The notes: generated by a model not told the origin, from the letters alone. Positions 45,610 to 55,550 are shown, numbered from the stretch's first letter. The stretch is DNA of 64,000 nucleotides from Ectopseudomonas toyotomiensis (GCF_900115695.1 NZ_FOXK01000001.1:248001-312000), one strand, 5' to 3'. Program-made: numbers and translations.

Positions 45610-47445
45610 ATGCTGTTTCGCCGCTTCGAATCCCTGATCGACGTCTTCAGACCAAGCCCCGACGTCGCCCCGCCAACCGGCATGCTGCGCTTCTACGGCC
45701 ACTACCTGAAACAGGTGTGGCCGCTGATGCTGGCAGTGCTGATCATCGGCTTCTTCGCCGCCCTGATCGAGGTCGCGCTGTTCAGCTTCCTCGGCCAGTT
45801 GATCGACATGGCCCAGGCCAGCACGGATGCCAGCAGTTTCTTCAGCGAGCACCAGAGCGAGCTGTGGTGGATGCTGCTGGTGGCGCTGATCATCCGCCCC
45901 GTGGTGTTCGGCCTGCACAACCTGCTCACGCACCAGGCAGTCAATCCGGGCCTGACCAACCTGATTCGCTGGCAGAACCACCGCTACGTGCTCAAGCAGA
46001 GCCTGAGCTTCTTCCAGAACGACTTCGCCGGGCGCATTGCCCAGCGCGTGATGCAGACCGGCCCTTCGCTGCGTGACTCGGCCATGCAGGTGATCGACGC
46101 ACTGTGGCATGTGGTGGTCTATGCCGGCAGCGCGCTGTACCTGTTCGCCGCCGCCGATCTGCGCCTGGTGGTGCCGCTGTCGCTGTGGATAGTCGGCTAC
46201 AGCGCGGCGCTCTGGTACTTCGTGCCGCGCATCAAGGCGCGATCGGCGGCCGCTTCCTCGGCGCGCTCGAAGGTCATGGGGCGCGTGGTCGATGGTTACA
46301 GCAACATCGCCACGCTCAAGCTGTTCGCCCACTCGCAGGAAGAGGAAAGCTACGCCCGCGAAGCCATGCAGGATCTGCTCGACAAGTTCCGCCTGCAGTC
46401 ACGCACCATCACTGCCCTGGATTTTCTCATCACCTGCCTCAACGGCGTGCTGATCGTCGGCACCGGTGCGCTGGCCCTGTGGCTGTGGAGCCAATCACTG
46501 ATCACCACCGGTGCCATCGCCCTGGCGCTGGGCCTGGTGATCCGCATCAACAACATGGCCGAATGGATCATGTGGGTGGTCAACGGCATCTTCGAGAACG
46601 TCGGCACCGTGCAGGACGGCATGCAGAGCATCGTTCAACCACGCCAGGTGCTCGACCGCGCAGATGCCAAACCGCTGCAGGTGACGCAGGGCGGCGTGCG
46701 TTTCGAGGACATCCACTTCCACTACGGCAAGAAAGGCGGCGTGATCAGCGGCCTGGAAATCGCCATAGAACCCGGCGAGAAAATCGGTCTGGTCGGCCCT
46801 TCCGGCGCCGGCAAGTCGACCCTGGTCAACCTGCTGCTGCGCCTGTACGACCTGGAAAGCGGACGCATCCTGATCGACGATCAGGACATCGCCACGGTGA
46901 CCCAGGAAAGCCTGCGCGCCAACATCGGCGTGGTGACCCAGGACACTGCCCTGCTGCACCGTTCGATCCGTGACAACCTGCGCTACGGCAAACCCGGCGC
47001 CAGCGACGACGAGCTCTGGGAGGCAGTACGCAAGGCCCGCGCCGATGCCTTCATCCCCACCCTCGATGACAGCCAGGGCGGACGCGGCATGGATGCTCAG
47101 GTCGGTGAACGCGGCGTGAAGCTGTCCGGTGGCCAGCGTCAGCGCATTGCCATCGCCCGCGTGCTGCTCAAGGACGCGCCGATCCTGGTGCTGGACGAAG
47201 CTACCTCAGCACTCGACTCGGAAGTGGAAGCGGCGATTCAGGAAAGCCTGGACAGCCTGATGGAAGGCAAGACGGTGATCGCCATCGCTCATCGCCTGTC
47301 GACCATCGCACGGATGGATCGGCTGGTGGTGATCGATCAGGGGCAAGTCATCGAAACCGGTACCCACGCCGAGCTGATCGCACACGGAGGCCTGTATGCG
47401 CGCCTATGGCAGCATCAGACCGGTGGTTTCGTTGGGGTGGAATAA
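45610..47445 (+). CDS. ABC exporter, fused permease and ATPase
   Basis: A 611-residue half-transporter of the MsbA/lipid-multidrug exporter type. The transmembrane domain (about 25-330) has six segments. The nucleotide-binding domain (about 355-600) has Walker A GPSGAGKST, the signature LSGGQRQRIAIAR, Walker B ILVLDEAT and the H-loop IAHRLST. It would work as a homodimer. It follows the DUF457 gene by about 46 bases and may share its transcript. The substrate is not predictable. Downstream are CCCCTCTCCC palindromes. Confidence 0.93.
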   Translation: MLFRRFESLIDVFRPSPDVAPPTGMLRFYGHYLKQVWPLMLAVLIIGFFAALIEVALFSFLGQLIDMAQASTDASSFFSEHQSELWWMLLVALIIRPVVFGLHNLLTHQAVNPGLTNLIRWQNHRYVLKQSLSFFQNDFAGRIAQRVMQTGPSLRDSAMQVIDALWHVVVYAGSALYLFAAADLRLVVPLSLWIVGYSAALWYFVPRIKARSAAASSARSKVMGRVVDGYSNIATLKLFAHSQEEESYAREAMQDLLDKFRLQSRTITALDFLITCLNGVLIVGTGALALWLWSQSLITTGAIALALGLVIRINNMAEWIMWVVNGIFENVGTVQDGMQSIVQPRQVLDRADAKPLQVTQGGVRFEDIHFHYGKKGGVISGLEIAIEPGEKIGLVGPSGAGKSTLVNLLLRLYDLESGRILIDDQDIATVTQESLRANIGVVTQDTALLHRSIRDNLRYGKPGASDDELWEAVRKARADAFIPTLDDSQGGRGMDAQVGERGVKLSGGQRQRIAIARVLLKDAPILVLDEATSALDSEVEAAIQESLDSLMEGKTVIAIAHRLSTIARMDRLVVIDQGQVIETGTHAELIAHGGLYARLWQHQTGGFVGVE

Positions 47446-47452
47446 GGGAACT

Positions 47453-47556
47453 CCCCTCTCCCGCGCGGGAGAGGGGCCGGGGGAGAGGGTATGCCAGACA
47501 GCTCCGAGTTGACTGAACAACCCTCTCCCCAGCCCTCTCCCATAAATGGGAGAGGG
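47453..47556. repeat. CCCCTCTCCC palindromes downstream of the ABC exporter
   Basis: CCCCTCTCCCGCGCGGGAGAGGGG at 47453-47476 is a long perfect palindrome by position, though its centre is GC-only. At 47521-47556 a second CCCTCTCCC/GGGAGAGGG pair with an ATAAA loop follows. Both belong to the same family as 7165-7190 and 21415-21441. Confidence 0.7.
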
Positions 47557-47596
47557 GGCAGACCGTGCCTAAACGAAGCTATTTAGCCCAGCAGAA

Positions 47597-48922
47597 CTAT
47601 TCAGCAGCGGGCTTCTTGCGCTTGAGCGGCGCACTGCCATCGGCGCTGACCAGCACAGAAGGTTTGCCAGCCGGACGCGGGCCGGTCTTGCGCTTGGAGG
47701 CGGTGGTTTTCTTCGGGTCTTTCTTCTCGGTCTTTTTCTTCTTGCTGCCAGCTGCCTTACCGGACGCCTTGAGGTTCTTCGGCCCCTGGTAGATGCCTTT
47801 CAGCTCCTTGATGGTGCGACGCTCGAAACGCTGTTTGAGGTAGCGCTCGATGCTCGACATCAGGTTCCAATCGGTGTGGCAGATCAGCGATACCGCCAGG
47901 CCTTCGCCCCCGGCGCGGCCGGTACGGCCGATGCGGTGCACGTACTCATCGCCGGAACGCGGCATGTCGAAGTTGATCACCAGATCCAGGCCTTCGACGT
48001 CCAGACCGCGCGCGGCCACGTCGGTGGCCACCAGAACCTTGACGGCTCCCTGGCGCAGGCGGTCGATGGCCAGCTTGCGATCCTTCTGGTCCTTCTCGCC
48101 ATGCAGCACGAACGCCTTGACCCCGGCGGTCACCAGCTTGCCGTAGAGACGATCGGCCTGCACACGGGTGTTGGTGAAGACGATAGCCTTGTCATAGGCC
48201 TCGTTGGTCAGCAACCAGTCGACCAGTTGCTCCTTGTGGTAGTTATGGTCGGCCGTGATGATCTGCTGGCGAGTACCCTCATTGAGCTGGCTGACGCTGT
48301 TGAGCATCAGGTGCTGCGGGTCCTTGAGCACCTTGGCGACCATCTCGCGCAGGCCATTGCCGCCGGTGGTAGCGGAGAACAGCAGGGTCTGGTGCGGGCC
48401 GCAGGCCTCGGCCAGGCGCTGGGCGTCCTCGGCGAAGCCCATGTCGAGCATACGGTCGGCCTCGTCGAACACCAGTACCTCGACCTCGTTCAGCGGCAGG
48501 TTGCCGGCGTTGGCGTGCTCGATCAGACGGCCCGGCGTGCCGATCAGAATATCGATCTTGCGCATCATCGCGGCTTGCACCTTGAAGTCCTCGCCACCGG
48601 TCACCAGGCCGGCCTTGAGGAAGGTGAACTGAGCGAAGCGTTCGACTTCCTTCAGCGTCTGCTGCGCCAACTCGCGGGTCGGTAGCAGGATCAGTGCACG
48701 AATGCTCACGCGCTGCTGCGAGCTGCCATCACCGAGCAGGCGATTGAGCAACGGCAGGACGAAAGCGGCGGTCTTGCCACTGCCGGTCTGGGCGATCACC
48801 CGCAGGTCCTTGCCCTCCAGCGCAGGCGGAATCGCTGCCGCCTGCACCGGAGTCGGCTCGACGAAGTTAAGCTCGGCCACGGCTTTCAGCAGGCGTTCAT
48901 GCAGGGCGAATTGGGCAAACAC
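47597..48922 (-). CDS. DEAD-box RNA helicase (SrmB/RhlE-like)
   Basis: A 441-residue ATP-dependent RNA helicase. Motifs in order: Q-motif PTPVQAAAIP, motif I AQTGSGKT, Ia PTRELAQQ, Ib TPGR, II DEAD, III SATTG, IV region IVFTNT, V ATDVAARGLDV, and VI HRIGRTGRAG. The C-terminal tail (about 375-441) is very basic (SKKKKTEKKDPKKTTASKRK), a likely RNA-binding extension. The core length fits SrmB or RhlE type. I do not assign a specific symbol. Its role is probably in ribosome assembly or mRNA turnover. Confidence 0.93.
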   Translation of the reverse strand: MFAQFALHERLLKAVAELNFVEPTPVQAAAIPPALEGKDLRVIAQTGSGKTAAFVLPLLNRLLGDGSSQQRVSIRALILLPTRELAQQTLKEVERFAQFTFLKAGLVTGGEDFKVQAAMMRKIDILIGTPGRLIEHANAGNLPLNEVEVLVFDEADRMLDMGFAEDAQRLAEACGPHQTLLFSATTGGNGLREMVAKVLKDPQHLMLNSVSQLNEGTRQQIITADHNYHKEQLVDWLLTNEAYDKAIVFTNTRVQADRLYGKLVTAGVKAFVLHGEKDQKDRKLAIDRLRQGAVKVLVATDVAARGLDVEGLDLVINFDMPRSGDEYVHRIGRTGRAGGEGLAVSLICHTDWNLMSSIERYLKQRFERRTIKELKGIYQGPKNLKASGKAAGSKKKKTEKKDPKKTTASKRKTGPRPAGKPSVLVSADGSAPLKRKKPAAE

Positions 48923-49120
48923 GGGGGCACTACCTCAAAGAAATCGACAAAACGATGCATAGCCTAACGGTTTCCGCCGTCGGGGCCGAATTTCTTTGCA
49001 TGAAACTCGCGTTCAGGCGACGACGGACGGCTGTCTGGAGTCGCTATCCGGCAGGAGCGGGCCGGAACCGGGAGCGCGCGCCGGATATCCAATCTGTATC
49101 CACCCGAAGAGCGCTGCCCC

Positions 49121-49525
49121 ATGCCCATGAAATCCCAGACCACTCTCAGTATCGGCCTGTGCGTCCTGTTGGCCGCGTCGCCAGTGCTTGCCAACCCGCC
49201 TCCCGGCAAAGGCAAACCGGGCCAGCATGATGGCGTCCAGATCGATCTGCGCGGCCCGACCGTGGATGTTGGAAGGGTGCGCATCATCCTCGGCGACAAT
49301 CGTCAGTTGATCGGCCCGACCTCCTCCCTGCCACCGGGCATCTCCAAGAACCTGGCTCGCGGCAAACCGCTGCCACCGGGTATCGCCAAGAACTTCGACA
49401 GCCGCCTGATCTCGCGCCTGCCCTATTACGAGGGCTACGAATGGAAGCAGATCGGCCGTGACGTGGTGCTGGTCGCCATCGCGACCGGGATCGTCTACGA
49501 AATCCTGCGCAACGTTCTCGACTGA
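49121..49525 (+). CDS. CigR/RcnB-like small membrane or exported protein
   Basis: A 134-residue protein with an N-terminal signal peptide (LSIGLCVLLAASPVLA) and a repeated LPPGISKNLARGKPLPPGIAKN motif. A C-terminal helix YEWKQIGRDVVLVAIATGIVYEILRNVL is probably a membrane anchor. The arrangement fits the RcnB / anti-virulence regulator CigR family. The function in Pseudomonas is not known. GAGCG precedes the ATG. It is monocistronic and divergent from the helicase. Confidence 0.8.
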   Translation: MPMKSQTTLSIGLCVLLAASPVLANPPPGKGKPGQHDGVQIDLRGPTVDVGRVRIILGDNRQLIGPTSSLPPGISKNLARGKPLPPGIAKNFDSRLISRLPYYEGYEWKQIGRDVVLVAIATGIVYEILRNVLD

Positions 49526-49622
49526 GAGACTATGCGCGGCCATCCGACAAGCGGTACGGCGCACGACGAACTTGTCTCGGCGGCGCCACTCCAATTTTCA
49601 GATGGCCCGCCGAGGTGCAATG

Positions 49623-50201
49623 ATGAACCCGTCACTGATCTATCACGTCACTTCGAGCCTCGATGGCTACATCGCTCGCCCCGATGGGCGCATCGACTGG
49701 TTCGACTCGCTACGCCAGGCCGATGAAGAATATGCCTTTCAGTACTTCTACTCCGGCATCAACGCACTGCTGATGGGCCGAGGTACTTACGAGGCCCTCC
49801 TCAAGCGCGGTGGCCCATGGCCCTACCTCGGCAAGCCCTGCGTGGTGCTGACTCGCCTCGCCCTGCCGCGCGCCGCAGACGAAATCCAGCTGACCCACTG
49901 CACACCCGCTCAAGCGGTGGCGGCATTGAACGAAGCCGGCTTCCAGCGTATCTGGCTGGTCGGTGGCAGCCTGCTGGCAGGTAACTGCTACACCGCCGGG
50001 CTGATCGACGAGGTGGTGATCAATCTGGTGCCGCACCTGCTCGGCGCCGGTATCCCGTTGCTGGCCACGGGCATGGAACGCAGCCTGACCCTGAGCGACC
50101 AGCGCCGCTTCAACAGTGGCACCCTGCAGGTGCATTATCGGGTGCAGAAGCAGGCCAATGTGCCGACGCAGATCCCCGCGCCGCGTATCAACGTGGCCTG
50201 A
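49623..50201 (+). CDS. Dihydrofolate-reductase-like (RibD C-terminal) protein
   Basis: A 192-residue protein with the RibD-C/DHFR fold (SLIYHVTSSLDGYIARPDGRIDWF, LMGRGTYE, IWLVGGSLLAGNCYTAGLIDEVVINLVPHLLGAGIPL). Family members are NADPH-dependent reductases of unknown substrate, and not true DHFRs. I chose ATG 49623 with GAGG 7 bases upstream (ATGATG). It is convergent with and overlaps rarD by 14 bases. Confidence 0.88.
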   Translation: MNPSLIYHVTSSLDGYIARPDGRIDWFDSLRQADEEYAFQYFYSGINALLMGRGTYEALLKRGGPWPYLGKPCVVLTRLALPRAADEIQLTHCTPAQAVAALNEAGFQRIWLVGGSLLAGNCYTAGLIDEVVINLVPHLLGAGIPLLATGMERSLTLSDQRRFNSGTLQVHYRVQKQANVPTQIPAPRINVA

Positions 50202-51093
50202 TGCTCTCGCGCTGCTGCTTGCGCAGCAGCCGAGCGCTGTCCCAGCCAACCAGCAGCACAGCTCCCCAGATCGGCAGATAGGTCAGCCATTGCCCGCTGT
50301 CGAAGCGCTCGCCCAGCACCAGCAGCGCCACGGCGAACAACAGCACCGGCTCGACATAACTGAGAATGCCGAACAGCCCCAAGGGCAACAACCGGCTCGA
50401 TGCCATGTAAGCGGCGAACGCCAGGGTGCCGATCAACGCCATCACCGGTACCAGCAGCCATAGCAAGGGACGATCGCTGAACGCCCCAACCGGGCCGTAT
50501 GCGATGATCAGCCAGATCGCCAACGGTGCCAGCACCAGCATCTCCAGCACGAAACCGGACAAGGCATCCAGGCGCATCCAGCGGCGCAGCATGAAATAAG
50601 GCGGGTAACCCAGTGCGGTGATCAGCGTCAGCCAGGAAAACGCCTGGGTACGCCACAACTCGTGCAGCACGCCGAGCATGGCGCAGGTCACCGCCAACTG
50701 CTGCAGCGGGCGCAGGCGCTCGCCGTAGAACAGCCTACCGGTCAGCACCATCGCCAACGGCAGCAGGAAGTAGCCCATGGACACTTCCAGCATGTGCCCG
50801 GCCAATGGCGCCCAGAGAAACAGCCCCCACTGCACGCCGATCAGCGCCGCTGCCAGCGGGCAGGCGGCCAACAACAGCGGCTCGCGACGCAGACGCACGA
50901 AGGTCTCGCGCAGCAAGCTGGTCTGCCGCGCCAGCAGTACCAGCAGCAAGACCAGGGGAATCGACCAGAGCACACGCTGAGCGAATATCTGCACGCCATC
51001 GAGCGGCGTCAGCCACTGCACGTAGCCAGGCAACACGGCAAACAGCATCGACGCGCCAACCGATAACGCCACACCCCGCCCGGACAGTTGCAT
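50188..51093 (-). CDS. rarD: EamA-family transporter RarD
   Basis: A 301-residue inner-membrane protein with ten predicted helices, two EamA repeats. The N-terminus (RGVALSVGASMLFAVLPGYVQWLTPLDGVQIFAQRVLWSIPLV) and the LLPLGLFGILSYVEPVLLF block match RarD. The E. coli namesake was linked to chloramphenicol sensitivity, but the transported substrate is unknown. It overlaps the preceding EamA gene by one base, forming a two-transporter operon. Confidence 0.9.
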   Translation of the reverse strand: MQLSGRGVALSVGASMLFAVLPGYVQWLTPLDGVQIFAQRVLWSIPLVLLLVLLARQTSLLRETFVRLRREPLLLAACPLAAALIGVQWGLFLWAPLAGHMLEVSMGYFLLPLAMVLTGRLFYGERLRPLQQLAVTCAMLGVLHELWRTQAFSWLTLITALGYPPYFMLRRWMRLDALSGFVLEMLVLAPLAIWLIIAYGPVGAFSDRPLLWLLVPVMALIGTLAFAAYMASSRLLPLGLFGILSYVEPVLLFAVALLVLGERFDSGQWLTYLPIWGAVLLVGWDSARLLRKQQRESIRPR

Positions 51094-51971
51094 CAGTGCA
51101 CCTCGGCAGGCGTACGACGCGTGCGCCCCAGACTGACCAGCGGTAGCGAAGCGGCAATCACCACACCGCCCAAGGCCAGGCGCAACAGGTCAGCGTCGTG
51201 ATTCCAGATCAGCAGATTGACCAGCAAGCCGGCAGGCACCAGTGCGTTGTTCATCACCGCCAGGGTGCCGCCATCGACCAGGCTGGCGCCTTGGTTCCAC
51301 CAGTACAGTCCCAATCCGGACGCCACCACACCGAGCCAGACCAGCACGCTCCACTGCAGTGCGGTGTTCGGCAGTCGCTCGCCGTTGCCCAGCAGCAGGA
51401 AGGCGGGCAGCGCAATCAGCAGCGCGCCCAGGTAGAAGAAACCAAAGCGCTTGTATTGCGGCTCGGTGGAAGGGTGTTTGAGCAGCAGATGCTTGTACAG
51501 CACCTGCCCGGCGGCGAAGGTGAAGTTGGCCACCTGCAGCAACAGGAAACCGAGCAAAAAGCCGCTGCTGATACCGTCGTAGCGGATGATCCCGGCGCCC
51601 AGCACCGCGACCAGCGCAGCCAGTAGTGCCCAGGGGTTGAATCGGCGATTGAGGGCATCCTCGATCAGCGTCACATGCAGCGGCGTGAGGATGGTGAACA
51701 GCAGCACCTCCGGCACCGTGAGCACCGAGAAACTCAGGTACAGGCAGACATAGGTGATGCCGAACTGCAGGGCACCGATCAGCAGCATGCCGCGCACGAA
51801 CGCCGGAGCATGACCGCGCCAACGGGTCAGCGGCACGAACAGCAAGCCGGCAATGACGATGCGCGTCAGCACCGCAAAATAGCTGTCGACCCGACCGGCC
51901 AGGTACTCACCGATCAGGCTGAAGGAAAACGCCCACAGCAGGGTCACTATCAGCAGATATCGCACAGCCAC
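51093..51971 (-). CDS. EamA-family (DMT) transporter
   Basis: A 292-residue protein with ten membrane segments of the drug/metabolite transporter superfamily (LLWAFSFSLIGEYLAGRV, LTVPEVLLFTILTPLHVTLIED, ALVPAGLLVNLLIW). Its stop overlaps the rarD start by one base, so the two may be cotranslated. The substrate is unknown; related proteins export amino acids or metabolites. GGAGG precedes the ATG. Confidence 0.9.
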   Translation of the reverse strand: MAVRYLLIVTLLWAFSFSLIGEYLAGRVDSYFAVLTRIVIAGLLFVPLTRWRGHAPAFVRGMLLIGALQFGITYVCLYLSFSVLTVPEVLLFTILTPLHVTLIEDALNRRFNPWALLAALVAVLGAGIIRYDGISSGFLLGFLLLQVANFTFAAGQVLYKHLLLKHPSTEPQYKRFGFFYLGALLIALPAFLLLGNGERLPNTALQWSVLVWLGVVASGLGLYWWNQGASLVDGGTLAVMNNALVPAGLLVNLLIWNHDADLLRLALGGVVIAASLPLVSLGRTRRTPAEVH

Positions 51972-52050
51972 CTCCCAAGGAAGGCGGCGACCTTAGCGCG
52001 TTCCCCTGCGCCGGACAATCCATGCGCCGGACTGCGCTGTCCAGCCAGAT

Positions 52051-52086
52051 AAAAAAGCCGGCCACTTCGTCACGAAGCGACCGGCA
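52051..52086 (-). terminator. Rho-independent terminator of azoR
   Basis: On the minus strand GCCGGTCGCTTCGT pairs with ACGAAGTGGCCGGC, followed by six T. It lies 43 bases after the azoR stop. Confidence 0.9.
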
Positions 52087-52128
52087 TAGCACGCCCACTA
52101 GCGGGCGCTCAGGAGAGTCGGATCGGCA

Positions 52129-52728
52129 TCAGGCCACTTCAGCCAGCTTGGCCTTGGCCTGGGCCAGGCCTTTTTCGCTGAACTCGGCGCCCAGGTTCAG
52201 GCCTTCGGCATGGATGAACTGCACGTCATGGATACCGATAAAGGCCAGTGCCTGGCGCAGGTAGGGCTCCTGATGATCCAGCGCGCTACCGGCGTAGATA
52301 CCACCACGGGCGGTGAGCACGAAGGCACGCTTGCCGGTCAGCAGGCCCTGGGGGCCGGTTTCGGTGTACTTGAAGGTGACGCCGGCGCGCAGCACATGAT
52401 CCAGCCAGGCCTTGAGGGTACTGGGGATGGCGAAGTTGTACATCGGCGCGGCCAGCACCAGTACATCGGCAGCCAGCAACTCATCGGTGAGTTGATTGGA
52501 GCGGGCCAGGGCAGCCTTCTCGGCATCATTCTGCTGCTCGCTCGGAGTCATCCAGCCACCCAGCAGCGTGGCGTCGAGATGCGGTACCGGCTCGACCGCC
52601 AGATCACGCACCTGGACCTGGTCAGCCGGGTGCGCAGCCTGCCAGTTGGCGATGAACTGCTGGGTCAGTTCGCGGGAGACCGAACCTTGCTGGCGGGCGC
52701 TGCTTTCGATTACGAGAATACGGGACAT
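52129..52728 (-). CDS. azoR: FMN-dependent NADH-azoreductase
   Basis: A 199-residue flavodoxin-fold dimeric quinone/azo reductase. The FMN loop is IESSARQQGSVSRELT near the N-terminus. APMYNFAIPSTLKAWLDHVLRAGVTFKYTETGPQGLLTGK carries the family signature, and TARGGIYAG completes the flavin site. It transfers two electrons from NADH to azo dyes and quinones. It is monocistronic with a strong terminator. Confidence 0.95.
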   Translation of the reverse strand: MSRILVIESSARQQGSVSRELTQQFIANWQAAHPADQVQVRDLAVEPVPHLDATLLGGWMTPSEQQNDAEKAALARSNQLTDELLAADVLVLAAPMYNFAIPSTLKAWLDHVLRAGVTFKYTETGPQGLLTGKRAFVLTARGGIYAGSALDHQEPYLRQALAFIGIHDVQFIHAEGLNLGAEFSEKGLAQAKAKLAEVA

Positions 52729-52863
52729 GTCTGAGGCTCCATCGAGGTGGTTACGAGTCGATGGAACACAGAGTAGAGATACGACTTTCGATTAAAAAGC
52801 GCAAATATCCGCTTACATATATCGACTAAATTGATTTATCGAGCCATCGCATCTAGGCTTTCA

Positions 52864-53178
52864 TCACTTCAGATTGCAGGTCAGGTTGATCCGCAGGCGA
52901 ATCACGCTACGGGTGAACTTGACCGTCATGTTGTTGCTGGCGCCAGGCGCCAACACACTACGCCGGGTACGTGGCGCTTCCGGGCCATTGCGGAACACCG
53001 CGCTGCACTCAGCCTCGCTCTGGCCATAGTTGTAGAGCATCAGCGCGGCCATGTTGTGGTCGATTTCCTGGGTGGTCGCGGACACCTCGGCGCCGTTGAA
53101 CTGCTTTTCCACCTCGATGGGATAGGCATGGGCGGCCAGCGGTAGAAAGGCGAACAGCAAGCAGATTATTTTTTTCAT
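52864..53178 (-). CDS. Small exported hypothetical protein
   Basis: A 104-residue protein with a clear signal peptide (MKKIICLLFAFLPLAAHA). The mature part has two cysteines near the ends (EAECSAVF and NLTCNLK), probably a disulfide, and alternating strands with Asn/Gln (TTQEIDHNMAALMLYNYGQSEAEC). I do not recognise a functional family. Similar Pseudomonas proteins have sometimes been annotated as 3-phosphoglycerate kinase, which the sequence does not support. It is divergent from a LysR gene by about 75 bases. Confidence 0.82.
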   Translation of the reverse strand: MKKIICLLFAFLPLAAHAYPIEVEKQFNGAEVSATTQEIDHNMAALMLYNYGQSEAECSAVFRNGPEAPRTRRSVLAPGASNNMTVKFTRSVIRLRINLTCNLK

Positions 53179-53255
53179 CGGTGCTCTCCAACATGGGATC
53201 GCCAGTGTAGGTGGAGATCGTCGGCGATAACAGCCGATTCAAGCAGGATGATGTT

Positions 53256-54182
53256 ATGAAAGCTCCTCGTGTAACCCTGGATCAATGGCGCACGCTGCAG
53301 GCCGTGGTGGATCAGGGCGGCTTCGCCCAGGCTGCCGACGTACTGCACCGCTCGCAATCCTCGGTCAGCTATACCGTGGCGCGCATGCAGGAACAGCTCG
53401 GCGTACCGCTGCTGCGCATCGACGGGCGCAAGGCCGTGCTCACCGAGGCCGGCGACGTGCTGCTGCGCCGTTCGCGGCAACTGGTCAAACAGGCCAGCCA
53501 GCTGGAAGATCTGGCTCATCACATGGAACAGGGCTGGGAAGCCGAGGTACGCCTGGTGGTGGACGCCGCCTACCCCACCGCCAACCTCGTCCGTGCCCTG
53601 ACCGCCTTCATGCCGCAGAGCCGCGGCTGTCGTGTGCGCCTGCGTGAGGAGGTGCTGTCTGGAGTCGAGGAAGTACTGCTCGAAGGCACTGCCGACCTGG
53701 CCATCAGCGCGCTGAACATCACTGGCCACCTCGGCATCGAACTGGGTGAAGTGGAATTCGTCGCCGTCGCCAACCCGGAACACCCACTACACCGTCTGCA
53801 ACGCGAGCTGAGCTTCCAGGATCTGGAAGGCCAGATGCAGGTAGTCACCCGTGACAGCGGCAGACTGCAGCCGCGCGACGCCGGCTGGCTCGGCGCCGAG
53901 CAGCGCTGGACGGTGGGCAGCCTGCCGACCGCACGCACCTTCGTCAGCAGCGGCCTGGGCTTCGCCTGGCTGCCGCGCCATCTGATCGTCCGCGAACTGC
54001 AGGATGGTCTGCTGAAACCTCTGCCCCTGACTCAGGGCGCTATCCGCAAACCGCGCTTCTTTCTCTACAGCAACAAGGAACGCGTACTCGGCCCGGCCAC
54101 GCAGATTCTCATCGAGCTGATCAAGAACTTCGATGCCGCCCCTCTGGACGCGCCCTTCGCCGCACCGCAGTCGACTAACTGA
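53256..54182 (+). CDS. LysR-family regulator
   Basis: A 308-residue LysR regulator. The N-terminal HTH (about 8-65) reads LQAVVDQGGFAQAADVLHRSQSSVSYTVARMQEQLG. The effector domain follows. I chose ATG 53256 with AGGAT upstream. It is followed after 10 bases by an alpha/beta hydrolase gene on the same strand and is divergent from the small exported protein. Either could be a target. The inducer is unknown. Confidence 0.9.
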   Translation: MKAPRVTLDQWRTLQAVVDQGGFAQAADVLHRSQSSVSYTVARMQEQLGVPLLRIDGRKAVLTEAGDVLLRRSRQLVKQASQLEDLAHHMEQGWEAEVRLVVDAAYPTANLVRALTAFMPQSRGCRVRLREEVLSGVEEVLLEGTADLAISALNITGHLGIELGEVEFVAVANPEHPLHRLQRELSFQDLEGQMQVVTRDSGRLQPRDAGWLGAEQRWTVGSLPTARTFVSSGLGFAWLPRHLIVRELQDGLLKPLPLTQGAIRKPRFFLYSNKERVLGPATQILIELIKNFDAAPLDAPFAAPQSTN

Positions 54183-54192
54183 GAGCCCCGCC

Positions 54193-54990
54193 ATGCCCTA
54201 CTTCGACAACGATGGCTGTCAGCTGCATTACGAAGAATACGGCCACGGTTCGCCACTGCTACTGGTGCATGGCCTGGGCTCGAGCACGCGCGACTGGGAG
54301 TACCAGATCCCCGTACTGAGTCAACACTACCGGGTGATCGTCCTCGACATTCGCGGCCATGGCCGCTCGGACAAACCACGCGAGGCTTATCGCATCGCCG
54401 ACTTCGCCGAGGATGTCGTCGCCCTGATCGAACACCTGCATCTGCCGCCGGTGCATCTGGTGGGCATCTCCATGGGCGGCATGATCGGCTTCCAGCTTGG
54501 CGTCGACCGCCCCGAACTGTTGCGCAGCCTGACCATCGTCAACAGCGGCCCGGAGGTAAAGGCCAAGAGTGCGCGGGACTGGCTGGAGATCGGCAAGCGC
54601 TGGACGCTATCGCGTCTGCTCAGCCTGGAAACCATCGCCAAGGCGCTGGGCAAGTTGCTGTTCCCCAAGCCCGAGCAGGCCGAATTGCGGCGCAAGATCG
54701 AAGAACGCTGGCCGCAGAACGACAAGCGCGCCTACCTCGCCAGCCTCGACGCGATCATCGGCTGGGGCGTGCGGGAACGCCTCGATCGCATCACCTGTCC
54801 TACCCTGGTGATTACCGCCGACCACGACTACACGCCTGTTGAACGCAAGCGCGAGTACGTGGCAGAAATGCCCAACGCGCGCCTGCTGGTGATCGAAAAT
54901 TCGCGCCACGCCACACCACTGGATCAACCGGAACGCTTTAATAACGCCCTGCTCGCCTTTCTCGGCGAAACTGCCAACAAGGAAAACTGA
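54193..54990 (+). CDS. Alpha/beta hydrolase
   Basis: A 265-residue serine hydrolase of the alpha/beta fold. The nucleophile elbow is VGISMGGM, the oxyanion region [14 protein letters not shown], the acid is probably Asp in [10 protein letters not shown], and the His is in [16 protein letters not shown]. It resembles BphD/3-oxoadipate-enol-lactonase-like esterases. GAGAG precedes the ATG at 54193. It lies between a LysR gene and ppiA with very short gaps, suggesting a three-gene transcript. The substrate is unknown. Confidence 0.9.
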   Translation: MPYFDNDGCQLHYEEYGHGSPLLLVHGLGSSTRDWEYQIPVLSQHYRVIVLDIRGHGRSDKPREAYRIADFAEDVVALIEHLHLPPVHLVGISMGGMIGFQLGVDRPELLRSLTIVNSGPEVKAKSARDWLEIGKRWTLSRLLSLETIAKALGKLLFPKPEQAELRRKIEERWPQNDKRAYLASLDAIIGWGVRERLDRITCPTLVITADHDYTPVERKREYVAEMPNARLLVIENSRHATPLDQPERFNNALLAFLGETANKEN

Positions 54991-54995
54991 CCATC

Positions 54996-55550
54996 ATGCT
55001 CAAGCAACTCGTTCTCGCCACCGGCGCCCTGCTGCTGTCGACCAGTCTGCTCGCCGCGGAAAACCCCAAGGTGTTGCTGACCACCAGCCTCGGCGAAGTG
55101 GAAATCGAACTGGCCGCCGACAAGGCGCCGATCAGCACGCAGAACTTCCTCAAGTACGTCGACAGTGGCTTCTACAACGGCACCCAGTTCCACCGGGTGA
55201 TTCCGGGCTTCATGGTTCAGGGCGGCGGTTTCGATGCCGACATGCGCCAAAAGGACACCGGCGCACCGATCAAGAACGAGGCCGACAATGGCCTGCATAA
55301 CGTTCGTGGCACCCTGGCCATGGCTCGCACGCAGGTACGCGATTCGGCCACCAGCCAGTTCTTCATCAACCACAAGGACAACGCCTTCCTCGACCACAGC
55401 TCGCGCGACTTCGGCTACGCCGTATTCGGCAAGGTGACCCGTGGCATGGACGTGGTGGACAAGATCGCCCAGGTGCCCACCGGCAACCGCGGCATGCACC
55501 AGAACGTACCGCGCGAGCCGGTGCTGATCATCGATGCCAAGCGTCTGTAA
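54996..55550 (+). CDS. ppiA: Periplasmic cyclophilin-type peptidyl-prolyl isomerase
   Basis: A 184-residue cyclophilin with a signal peptide ending at SLLAAEN. Active-site motifs are [16 protein letters not shown] and RGTLAMART, with [14 protein letters not shown]. It speeds cis-trans proline isomerisation in the periplasm. It begins 5 bases after the hydrolase stop with AAGGAAAA upstream. A strong palindromic terminator follows at 55638. Confidence 0.94.
   Translation: MLKQLVLATGALLLSTSLLAAENPKVLLTTSLGEVEIELAADKAPISTQNFLKYVDSGFYNGTQFHRVIPGFMVQGGGFDADMRQKDTGAPIKNEADNGLHNVRGTLAMARTQVRDSATSQFFINHKDNAFLDHSSRDFGYAVFGKVTRGMDVVDKIAQVPTGNRGMHQNVPREPVLIIDAKRL

Noticed and set aside
52864-53178. Annotation as 3-phosphoglycerate kinase
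   Set aside because: The protein is 104 residues, exported, and has none of the kinase motifs.
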